Origin: Afipia sp.
GTDB taxonomy: Bacteria; Pseudomonadota; Alphaproteobacteria; Rhizobiales; Xanthobacteraceae
Length of the DNA stretch: 64,000 nt
Reading direction: 5' to 3'
Assembly (NCBI GenBank): GCA_024707075.1
Contig: JANQAK010000001.1
Location: forward strand, 434,001-498,000
A program made the position numbers and the translations under genes. The notes below the pieces were generated by a model. The model ran no database searches. It was not told the DNA's origin and worked only from the letters and a program-made list of their open reading frames with translations. The number at the start of each line of letters is the position of its first letter. The stretch's first letter is position 1. This document shows positions 54,476 through 62,384 of this stretch, in pieces.

Positions 54476-55783
54476 ATGCGTTTGTGCCGCCCGCCTTCCC
54501 CGTCCCTGCTCCCCCTTTCGATACGGGTCCCAATGCCTGCTTCTTCGCGTCCAGCCTCTGCCCTTTTTATTGTTTTTAGTCTTTTCGCGACATCTGCCTT
54601 TGCCCAAAGCGGCGCGCGTTGCCACGGCGGCCAGAGCTTCGATCAGTTTCTCGCAACGCTGAAGCAGGACGCGGTTGCCGCCGGCGTGTCGCAACGCGCC
54701 ATCGCCGAAGCCTCGCCCTACATGGTCTACGATCAGGGCATCGTGAACCGCGACCGCGGCCAGCGCGTGTTCGGCCAGATCTTCACCGAATTCTCCGGAC
54801 GCATGGCATCGGAGGGGCGGCGGGTGCGCGGGCAACAGCTCATCCAGACTTATGCGCAGGCTTTTGCCCGTGCGGAGAAGCAATACGGCGTGCCGCCCGC
54901 CGTCATCACCGCGTTCTGGGCACTGGAAAGCGACTTCGGCGCCGTGCAAGGCAAGCTGCCGACGCTGCGCTCGCTGGTGTCGCTGGCTTACGATTGCCGC
55001 CGTGCGCAGATGTTTCACGACGAGACCATCGCCGCGTTGAAGATCATCGATCGCGGCGATCTTTCGCCGTCCGAAATGATCGGCTCATGGGCCGGCGAAC
55101 TCGGCCAGACCCAATTCCTGCCGCGTCACTACTTCGACTATGCCGTCGATTACGACGGTGACGGCCACCGCAACCTGCTGCATAGCGCGCCCGATGTGAT
55201 CGGCTCGACCGCCAACTACATCGCAACCGGATTGAAATGGCGGCGCGGCGAGCCATGGTTGCAGGAAATCCGCGTGCCGGCAAACCTGCCGTGGGATCAG
55301 GCCGATCTCACCATCAAGCATCCGCGATCAAAATGGGCGGCGTGGGGCGTGACCTATCCCGACGGGCGGTCGCTGCCGAACGACGATCTGTCCGCGTCGG
55401 TGCTGCTGCCGATGGGCCGCACCGGACCAGCGTTTCTTGCCTATCCGAACTTCGCCGCCTATACCGAATGGAATAACTCGCTGATCTATTCGACCACGGC
55501 GGCGTATCTCGCGACGAGAATCGCAGGTGCTGCGCCGATGCGGAAGCCCGCGACACCGGTCGCGCAACTGCCGTTCAACGAGATCAAGGAATTGCAGCAA
55601 CTGCTCGCGCGGCAGGGATTCAATGTCGGCAAGATCGACGGCATCCTCGGTCAGCAGAGCCGCATCGCGATCAAGACCATGCAGGCGAAATACGGCCTGC
55701 CCGCCGATTCATGGCCAACCGCCGAACTGCTGGCGCGGATGCGCGGCCCCGGCGCGCCGCAGGCTTCGTCTCTGCCACGCTAG
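54476..55783 (+). CDS. Lytic murein transglycosylase (MltB type) with PG-binding domain
   Basis: The enzyme cleaves peptidoglycan glycosidic bonds in the periplasm. The product has a signal segment (ALFIVFSLFATSAFAQS), an SLT_2 MltB-type domain (FWALESDFGAVQGKLPTLRS with catalytic Glu in ALESDFG, GSWAGELGQTQFLPRHYFDY), and a C-terminal peptidoglycan-binding domain (QLLARQGFNVGKIDGILGQQ). ATG 54476 is chosen for its GGAG at 5-bp spacing, giving 435 residues; an internal ATG at 54533 (MPASSRPASALF) would give 416 residues and a shorter signal. Confidence 0.93.
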   Translation: MRLCRPPSPSLLPLSIRVPMPASSRPASALFIVFSLFATSAFAQSGARCHGGQSFDQFLATLKQDAVAAGVSQRAIAEASPYMVYDQGIVNRDRGQRVFGQIFTEFSGRMASEGRRVRGQQLIQTYAQAFARAEKQYGVPPAVITAFWALESDFGAVQGKLPTLRSLVSLAYDCRRAQMFHDETIAALKIIDRGDLSPSEMIGSWAGELGQTQFLPRHYFDYAVDYDGDGHRNLLHSAPDVIGSTANYIATGLKWRRGEPWLQEIRVPANLPWDQADLTIKHPRSKWAAWGVTYPDGRSLPNDDLSASVLLPMGRTGPAFLAYPNFAAYTEWNNSLIYSTTAAYLATRIAGAAPMRKPATPVAQLPFNEIKELQQLLARQGFNVGKIDGILGQQSRIAIKTMQAKYGLPADSWPTAELLARMRGPGAPQASSLPR

Positions 55784-55889
55784 AATAATTTCGCAGGAGA
55801 TTTCTTGCGCTGCCCTTGCAGGGACGAACGAAACAGTTAGATCGAGCCAGCCCGACTTCACGGCAAGATTTTCCCCTGAAAGGTCACCT

Positions 55890-56392
55890 ATGTCCTTTTA
55901 CGACGGTTCGGTCCCGGTCTTCATCCATACGCTGACGGCGCTCTCGGCGATTCTCACCAAGGCGGAAGCCCATGCAAAAGAAAAGGCGATCGACGCAGAC
56001 GTGCTGCTGAACGCGCGGTTGTATCCGACGATGTATCCCCTCAAGCGGCAAGTGCAGGCCGCCTGTGATGCCGCCGCGCGAGGCTGCGCCCGCTTTGCAC
56101 AGATCGACATGCCTTCTTTTCCCGATACCGAAACGACCTTTGCGGAACTTCACGCGCGGATCGAAAAGGTTCTCAACAACATCAAGGCCATCGAACCCTC
56201 AAAATTCGAGGGAGCCGAAAAGCGCGAGATCACCTTTCCAACCGGCCCAAGCCAGACCAGGACGGTCACCGGCCAGCAATATTTGAACCACATGGCGCTG
56301 CCGAATTTCTTTTTCATTGTACGACCGCCTATGACATCCTGCGCCACAACGGCGTGGAACTAGGCAAACGTGATTTTCTTGGCACGTCTTGA
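55890..56392 (+). pseudogene. DUF1993 family protein, frameshifted near its 3' end
   Basis: The frame from ATG 55890 (SFYDGSVPVFIHTLTALSAI) follows DUF1993 through TGQQYLNHMALPNFFF. There it goes out of frame; one base inserted near 56312 would restore HCTTAYDILRHNGVELGKRDF with a stop at 56390-56392 and a normal 167-residue length. As written it stops at 56363. The family has a DinB-like fold with His ligands, and the lost C terminus contains one conserved His-rich part. Function unknown; sequencing error is plausible. Confidence 0.85.
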
Positions 56393-56665
56393 ATCCGTCG
56401 TTTAACTAAAAATGCGACCATTCTGGCGCCATTCGCGCGTTGACTGATGTCAATGCGTGAATGGCGAGATCATTCATGCTGAATTGTTTCCGATCCCGGC
56501 GGGTTCATTCTCCGCCGATGCTTCAGGCCGCTCACCACCGCAGACATATGCCAGCTATTCGGAGATACCGGATGGAATCTTTTCAAGCGGCTGTGACTTG
56601 CCTTTTGAATGGATCGGCTCTTACATGCACCTGCATCTAATCTCCCTTTTCAGGAAACAATAGCC
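56393..56665. other. Intergenic region before the Old Yellow Enzyme gene
   Basis: These 273 bases hold no supported gene. A 68-codon open frame starting at 56457 has no protein-like features. A CAGGAAAC motif at about 56651 is the probable ribosome-binding site of the next gene. Confidence 0.4.
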
Positions 56666-57763
56666 ATGTCCGCTTCCAAACTTTTCGAGCCCTATAAGCT
56701 CGGCGCCGTCACGTTGACCAATCGCGCTGTGATGGCCCCGCTCACGCGCAATCGCGCTGTTGCAGGCTTCGTTCCCAATCCACTCGCCATCGAATATTAC
56801 GGCCAGCGTGCGTCGGCCGGTCTTCTCATCACCGAAGCGAGCCAGGTCTCGCAGCAGGGCCAAGGCTATCAGGATACACCCGGCATCTACACCAAGGACC
56901 AGATCGCGGGCTGGCGCAAAATCACCGACCACGTTCATGAGCGCGGCGGCCACATCTACATTCAGCTCTGGCATGTCGGACGCATTTCCCACACGTCATT
57001 GCAGCCGAATGGCGGCGCGCCCGTCGCGCCTTCGGCTATCCGCGCCAAGGGCAAGACCTTCGTCGGCGGTACGTTCGCGGACGTCTCCGAGCCTCGCGCA
57101 CTGGAACTGGGCGAAATTCCCGGCATCATCGACAGCTTCAAGCGCGCATCCGCCAATGCGCTGGAAGCCGGCTTCGACGGCGTCGAAATCCACGGCGCGA
57201 ACGGCTACCTGCTCGACCAGTTCGCCAAGGATGGCGCCAACAAGCGCACCGACGCCTATGGCGGATCGATCGAGAACCGCGCGCGGCTGATGCTGGAAGT
57301 CTCGAAAGCCGTCGTCGCCGAGGCGGGAGCAAATCGCACCGGCATCCGCATCTCGCCGGTGACGCCCGCCAACGACATCTCCGACAGCAACCCGCAGCCG
57401 CTGTTCGATCACATCGTCGATCAGCTCAACGCCTTGAAGCTGGTCTACATCCACGTCATCGAAGGCGCGACCGGCGGCCCGCGCGACAACGCGCCGTTCG
57501 ACTACGACAGCCTGCGCAAGCGCTTCAGCGGCACCTACATCGCCAACAACGGCTACGACTTCAAGCTCGCGACCGAAGTGCTCGAGAAAAACAAGGCCGA
57601 CCTGATCGCATTCGGCAAGCTGTTCATCTCCAATCCCGATCTCGTCGAACGGCTGAAACTCGGCGCTCCGCTGAACGACTTCGACAAGGCGACGTTCTAT
57701 GGCGGCGGCGCCAAGGGCTACACGGACTATCCGGTGCTCGCACGCGAGGCGGCGGCTTCGTAA
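56666..57763 (+). CDS. Old Yellow Enzyme family alkene reductase
   Basis: The 365-residue TIM-barrel flavoprotein reduces activated C=C bonds or nitro groups with NAD(P)H. It has PLTRNRAVAGFVPNPLAIEY at the N terminus, the FMN and substrate-binding IYIQLWHVGRISHTS, EIHGANGYLLDQFAKDGANK with the family's HGANGYL motif, and LIAFGKLFISNPDLVERL. CAGGAAAC precedes the ATG at 56666. The family includes NemA, which detoxifies N-ethylmaleimide and nitro compounds; the natural substrate here is unknown. A clear terminator follows. Confidence 0.94.
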   Translation: MSASKLFEPYKLGAVTLTNRAVMAPLTRNRAVAGFVPNPLAIEYYGQRASAGLLITEASQVSQQGQGYQDTPGIYTKDQIAGWRKITDHVHERGGHIYIQLWHVGRISHTSLQPNGGAPVAPSAIRAKGKTFVGGTFADVSEPRALELGEIPGIIDSFKRASANALEAGFDGVEIHGANGYLLDQFAKDGANKRTDAYGGSIENRARLMLEVSKAVVAEAGANRTGIRISPVTPANDISDSNPQPLFDHIVDQLNALKLVYIHVIEGATGGPRDNAPFDYDSLRKRFSGTYIANNGYDFKLATEVLEKNKADLIAFGKLFISNPDLVERLKLGAPLNDFDKATFYGGGAKGYTDYPVLAREAAAS

Positions 57764-57790
57764 GCGGCTCCACCCCAGAATCCGCAGAAG

Positions 57791-57821
57791 AAAAGGCCGG
57801 GATCGCTCCCGGCCTTTTTTT
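57791..57821 (+). terminator. Rho-independent terminator after the Old Yellow Enzyme gene
   Basis: AAAAGGCCGGGA-TCGC-TCCCGGCC followed by TTTTTTT. The upstream A-run also allows it to work on the minus strand. Confidence 0.92.
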
Positions 57822-57837
57822 GTATCAGTTGCGGCCT

Positions 57838-57939
57838 GTCATCATTCGAGGCTCACAAGAGAGCCGCACCTCCGGATGAGGTTTTCTCTCTCTTCGCACA
57901 CCTCAAGGGGCCGCCGCGAAACGGCAATCCTCAGGATCG
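57838..57939. repeat. Degraded 'CCTGAGG...CCTCGAAGG' repeat (copy 5)
   Basis: GTCATCATTCGAGGCTCAC matches the left arm of the other copies, and CCTCAAGGGG and CCTCAGGATC the right part, but with many changes. It shows the element decaying in place. Confidence 0.6.
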
Positions 57940-57955
57940 GCGATTCAGGACTCTG

Positions 57956-58162
57956 CTAAACCGCGGCCGGTTCCTGCTCCAGATTCAAGCGCCCGGCGAG
58001 ACACCGCGTGGCTGCGCGCTCGGCGTCGCGCGCATTCTTGAAAAGCCGACCATCCATCGGATTAAAGCGATGCGTGGCGGCGAAAAAGCGGAAGCCCGAC
58101 TTGTCGCGCACGACAATGCCTGCGGCTTCAGAGCTGACTTCGATGATGTAGGTGTCCGACAT
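57956..58162 (-). CDS. Small hypothetical protein
   Basis: The 68-residue product (ATG 58162) reads MSDTYIIEVSSEAAGIVVRD and FRFFAATHRFNPMDGRLFKN, ending in a polar tail. It resembles small conserved alphaproteobacterial proteins of unknown function, but I cannot name a family. The open frame extends upstream to 58222 without a good start signal. Confidence 0.55.
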   Translation of the reverse strand: MSDTYIIEVSSEAAGIVVRDKSGFRFFAATHRFNPMDGRLFKNARDAERAATRCLAGRLNLEQEPAAV

Positions 58163-58546
58163 ATTTCTTAATCCCCGTGCCCGTCTTGGGTTTCTCACGC
58201 GCACTAACTCCGAAAGACTCAAAAGGTTTCAACGCGAGCCTTCCGGTACACCACCTCTTCTCTAATTTGGTATGCACATCCCGGGCCAACACCTGATGCC
58301 GCGATCCGACCTGAATTGACTTGGAAACGAACGCGCACTGACTCCTGCATGTGCAACCCGCCGAACCTGTAGGCGCTTCACGCGACAGTTTTATAACCGG
58401 AATGGAAGTGACTGGAAGGTGATCGGCCGCTCCACAGCAAAATAGCAATGCCGGCTTCGTTGAATGCCTCAAAACCGGACGAAAGAATTCGCGCAACCGC
58501 CGCGCTTGCGAAAAATAGCCTAGCGATTTGGGAGAAAAAGCTGCGC
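58163..58546. other. Gene-poor gap with no assignable feature
   Basis: About 384 bp between a small hypothetical gene and the thioesterase gene. No protein-like frame, strong palindrome or terminator was found on either strand. Confidence 0.4.
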
Positions 58547-58975
58547 TCAGGCGCTGACCGGCGGCAAACCCTGACCGATCTGCTGTGGATGGCCCTGATC
58601 GTCCACCGCCACATAGGTGTAGTTCCCGTCGGTCACCAGGATCGGCAGCGATTCGTTGCGCCGCTGCACCCACGCCTCGACATGCACGGTGATCGACGTG
58701 CGGCCCACGCGCACGGTGGTGGCATAAACCGATACCACGTCGCCGACATAGACCGGCTTGCGGAACGTCATCGCCTCGATCGCCACCGTGACAGTGCGGC
58801 TTTGCGTCGTCTTGTAGGCGAAGATGCTTCCCGCGAGATCCATCTGGCTGAGCAGCCACCCGCCGAAGATGTCGCCGCTCTGGTTGGTATCCGCCGGCAT
58901 CGCCAGCGTGCGGATCGACAACTCGCCCTGCGGACCGTCGGGTGCAGGCGCGGCGCGAACGGGCGTATCAGCCAT
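58547..58975 (-). CDS. Acyl-CoA thioesterase (YciA-like hotdog)
   Basis: The 142-residue hotdog-fold protein matches YciA-type acyl-CoA thioesterases: RTLAMPADTNQSGDIFGGWL (catalytic Asp/Asn region), SQMDLAGSIFA, FRKPVYVGDVVSVYATTVRV and GRTSITVHVEAWVQR. It hydrolyses acyl-CoAs to free acids and CoA. It lies 27 bp downstream of the fadJ-like gene in the same direction, so it is probably the last gene of the fatty-acid operon. Confidence 0.92.
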   Translation of the reverse strand: MADTPVRAAPAPDGPQGELSIRTLAMPADTNQSGDIFGGWLLSQMDLAGSIFAYKTTQSRTVTVAIEAMTFRKPVYVGDVVSVYATTVRVGRTSITVHVEAWVQRRNESLPILVTDGNYTYVAVDDQGHPQQIGQGLPPVSA

Positions 58976-59002
58976 CGATGAAATCCATCAAAAGAATCTT
59001 GT

Positions 59003-61090
59003 TCACGCGAACGTATCCCACCCGGCATCGGGTTTGAAGCGGTCGCCGAATCTCGCCTCCAGCGCCTTCAGCGCGGCGACGACATGCGCGCCGCCGCGCG
59101 TGCGCGCATAATTCAGCGGTCCGCCACGGAACGGCGCGTAGCCGGTGCCGAAGATCATCGCGCCGTCCACGACATCACCGTTCTCGACGATGCCTTCGCG
59201 CAGGCAGGCGACACAGACATTCGACATCGGCAGCACGAGACGGTCGATCATCTCGTCGGTGGGCTGCACCGGCGACGACGTCTTGACGGCGCGGCCGTCC
59301 TTCCATTCGTAGAACCCCTTGCCGGTCTTGCGGCCGAGGTCGCCCTTCTTCACCTTGTCGCGCAGCCAGTCCGGCGCTGGCGGCAGCGCCGCCTCGCCGA
59401 ACTTCGAGCGCAGCATGTCACCGACCGCGAGGCAGATATCGAGCCCGACCTGATCGGCCAGTTCGATCGGCCCCATCGGCATGCCGAACTTCTCGGCGGC
59501 GGCGTCGATGACGGCCTTGTCGACCTTCTCGTCCAGCATCACCATCGCTTCCAGCATGTACGGCGTCAGCGCGCGGTTGACGAGGAAGCCCGGCGAACTC
59601 TTCACCGGCAGCGGCAGGCGGTCGATGGCGCCGACAAACTTCAGCGCCGTCGCCAGCGCCTGCGGATCGACACCGTCGTGGCTCACGACCTCGACAAGCT
59701 GCAACCGCGATACCGGGTTGAAGAAATGCAGGCCCAGCAGCCGCTGCGGAGTCTTCAGCGTGGTGCGCAGATCCTGCAACGGAATGCTGGAGGTGTTGGT
59801 CGCAAGAATGGCACCGGGCTTCATGATCGGCTCAAGGCCCGCATAGACCTTCTGCTTGAGGCCAAGATTCTCCGGCACCGCCTCGATGATGAGATCGGCA
59901 CTGCGCACGCCGTCGCCATTGAGATCCGGAATCAGCCGATCCAGCGCATCGCGCAGATCGGTCTTCTTGCGGATGATCTTACCGAACAAGTCCGCCGCGC
60001 GCTTGACCGCACCGGCAATCGCCTCTGGCTTCATGTCGGCCAGCGTTACCCGCAGACCCTGATTGGCGCACCACGCCGCAATGTCGCCGCCCATCGCGCC
60101 CGCGCCGATGACATGAACCTGCTTCACGGTGTTGCGGCCATCGGCGAGTTTCTTCATCTGCTCCCGCAGGAAGAATACGCGGATCAGGTTCTGCGCCGTC
60201 GGCGTCACCATCAAATTGGCAAATGACGGCTTTTCAGCCGCGAGCATCGCAGCGCGATCGCCGCCGTGCTTCTCCCACAGATCGACCAGCGCATAAGGCG
60301 CGGGATAATGCTCTTTCGGCGCGGTCTTCGCCGCCTCGCCGCGCATACGGTTGGCAAGCAACCCGCGCACCGGCCCGAAGTTCATCGCCTTCGCCAGCAG
60401 GCCCTGCTTATGACGTCGCAACCGCCCGAAGATTGCGTCCTTCACCGCGCCGCGCACATGGCGCTCCTGCGTCACCGCTTCCACAAGCCCCAGCGACTTC
60501 GCCCTGCGGGCGTCGATGGTCTTGCCGGTCAGCATCAAGGTCATGGCTTCCAGCGGACTGACGAGATGCGTGAAACGCGCGGTGCCGCCGAGGCCGGGAT
60601 GCAGGCCGAGCATGACTTCGGGAAATCCGAAGCGCGCATTGTCGATGGCGATGCGGCTATTGCAGGCCAGCGCGATCTCGAGCCCGCCGCCAAGGCAGAA
60701 GCCGTGGATGACGGCGACGCTCGGAATCTTCAGCGCTTCCAGCCGGTCCACCACCGCATGGGCCTTGGCCATCTCGGTCTCGACCATGCCCGCATCGGTC
60801 GCACCGCGAAACTCGTTGACGTCGGCGCCCGCGATGAAGCCGGATTTCTTCGCCGAGCGGATCACAAGACCCGCCGGGCGCTCGGTTTCCAGCACACCGA
60901 CAATCTGGCCGAGTTCTTCGATCACATCGCCGGACAGCGTATTGGCGCTCGCTCCTGCGCGATCAAACAGCAGCCACGCGATGCCCTCGGCATCACGGGT
61001 CAGCTTGAAATGCTTATAAGGCCCCGCGATGGGCTCCGGTCCGAGTTCGAGCACGCGGTCCTTGAGAACGTCCATGATCCGTGAGTCCAT
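59003..61090 (-). CDS. fadJ: 3-hydroxyacyl-CoA dehydrogenase/enoyl-CoA hydratase, FadJ/FadB type
   Basis: The 695-residue multienzyme has an N-terminal enoyl-CoA hydratase (AVIHGFCLGGGLEIALACNS near residues 103-122, NARFGFPEVMLGLHPGLGGT) and, from about residue 320, a 3-hydroxyacyl-CoA dehydrogenase with NAD-binding VIGAGAMGGDIAAWC and FFNPVSRLQLVEVV. It performs hydration and dehydrogenation in beta-oxidation. It lies 10 bp downstream of the thiolase gene and upstream of the thioesterase. Confidence 0.96.
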   Translation of the reverse strand: MDSRIMDVLKDRVLELGPEPIAGPYKHFKLTRDAEGIAWLLFDRAGASANTLSGDVIEELGQIVGVLETERPAGLVIRSAKKSGFIAGADVNEFRGATDAGMVETEMAKAHAVVDRLEALKIPSVAVIHGFCLGGGLEIALACNSRIAIDNARFGFPEVMLGLHPGLGGTARFTHLVSPLEAMTLMLTGKTIDARRAKSLGLVEAVTQERHVRGAVKDAIFGRLRRHKQGLLAKAMNFGPVRGLLANRMRGEAAKTAPKEHYPAPYALVDLWEKHGGDRAAMLAAEKPSFANLMVTPTAQNLIRVFFLREQMKKLADGRNTVKQVHVIGAGAMGGDIAAWCANQGLRVTLADMKPEAIAGAVKRAADLFGKIIRKKTDLRDALDRLIPDLNGDGVRSADLIIEAVPENLGLKQKVYAGLEPIMKPGAILATNTSSIPLQDLRTTLKTPQRLLGLHFFNPVSRLQLVEVVSHDGVDPQALATALKFVGAIDRLPLPVKSSPGFLVNRALTPYMLEAMVMLDEKVDKAVIDAAAEKFGMPMGPIELADQVGLDICLAVGDMLRSKFGEAALPPAPDWLRDKVKKGDLGRKTGKGFYEWKDGRAVKTSSPVQPTDEMIDRLVLPMSNVCVACLREGIVENGDVVDGAMIFGTGYAPFRGGPLNYARTRGGAHVVAALKALEARFGDRFKPDAGWDTFA

Positions 61091-61100
61091 GTCCGTTTCC

Positions 61101-62384
61101 TCACACTGTCTCGATCAGCATCGCGCCGCCAAGGCCGCCGCCGATGCATTCGGTGGCGATGCCGCGCTTGGTGCCGAGCCGTTTCATCGCGTTGACCAGA
61201 TGCAGCACGATGCGGTTGCCGCTGGTGCCGACCGGGTGGCCGAGGCTGATCGCGCCGCCATCGACATTGAGCTTTGTCTGGTCGATCTGGCCGGCGGCCG
61301 CATCAAGGCCCAGCACCTCGCGGCAGAACTTGTCGTCGTTCCACGCCGCGAGACAGCCGAGCAATTGCGATGCGAAGGCTTCGTTGATTTCCCAGGTCTC
61401 GATGTCCTGCAAATTGAGTTTGTTGCGTTTCAGCAGTTCCGTCGAAGACAACACCGGCCCGAAACCCATGATGCCGGGATCGAGGCCCACCCACTGACTG
61501 TCGACAATGATCGCCTTCGGCTTGAGGCCGTATTTGTTGACGGCATCTTCGGAAGCGAGAATGGTCCAGCACGCGCCGTCGGTGATCTGCGACGAGTTGC
61601 CCGGCGTGACCTGCCCCCATGGCCGCTCGAATGCCGGCTTCAACCTGGCGAGCTTGTCCACCGACGAATCCGGCCGGACGCCGTCGTCATGATCGTAGAA
61701 CTTGCCGTCGCGCGCGAACGCGGTTTCGACCTCACCTTTCAGGTAGCCATGTTCCTGCGCGTAGGCAAGCCGCCGGTGACTCTCCACCGAATAGACGTCA
61801 GCCTGCTCGCGCGTCACGCCCATCAGGTGCGCGACGACTTCCGCCGTCTGCCCCATGTTCAGATCGGTAATCGGATCGGTCAGCCCGCGTTCGAGGCCGA
61901 TGATCGGCTTGAAGTAGGATGGCCGCGCTTTCAGGAACGCCGCGATCCGCGTCAGCGAATCCTTTGCGCTTGCGAATTTCGCGAACCAGCGCACGCCGGA
62001 TTGCGGAAACACCAAGGGCGCATGGCTCAAAGCCTCCGCCCCGCCCGCCAGGATCATGTCGGCCTTGCCGGCTTCGATGTAACGATAGGCCGTATCGATC
62101 GACTGCATCCCCGAGCCGCAATTGATCTGCACGGTGAACGCCACCATGCGCTCGCCCATGCCGAGCCGCAGCGCCGCGACCCGCGCGGGATTCATTTCGT
62201 CAGCGATAACGTTGACGCAACCGAGAATGACCTGATCGAACGCACTCGGCGCAAACGGCTGCCGCGCCAGCAGCGGCCGTCCGCATTGAACCGCGAGATC
62301 GACCGGGGTAAACGGCCCCGGGCCCCCTTGTGCTTTCAGAAACGGCGTCCGCGCGCCGTCGACAATATAAACCGGACGCGCCAT
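61101..62384 (-). CDS. fadA: Acetyl-CoA acyltransferase (thiolase)
   Basis: The 427-residue thiolase cleaves 3-ketoacyl-CoA in the last step of beta-oxidation. It contains the nucleophile in INCGSGMQSID, the second active site in LGHPVGTSGNR and the closing ATECIGGGLGGAML. Its start overlaps the stop of the fadE gene by one base (TGATG), and fadJ follows after 10 bp, giving a tight fadE-fadA-fadJ order. Confidence 0.96.
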   Translation of the reverse strand: MARPVYIVDGARTPFLKAQGGPGPFTPVDLAVQCGRPLLARQPFAPSAFDQVILGCVNVIADEMNPARVAALRLGMGERMVAFTVQINCGSGMQSIDTAYRYIEAGKADMILAGGAEALSHAPLVFPQSGVRWFAKFASAKDSLTRIAAFLKARPSYFKPIIGLERGLTDPITDLNMGQTAEVVAHLMGVTREQADVYSVESHRRLAYAQEHGYLKGEVETAFARDGKFYDHDDGVRPDSSVDKLARLKPAFERPWGQVTPGNSSQITDGACWTILASEDAVNKYGLKPKAIIVDSQWVGLDPGIMGFGPVLSSTELLKRNKLNLQDIETWEINEAFASQLLGCLAAWNDDKFCREVLGLDAAAGQIDQTKLNVDGGAISLGHPVGTSGNRIVLHLVNAMKRLGTKRGIATECIGGGLGGAMLIETV

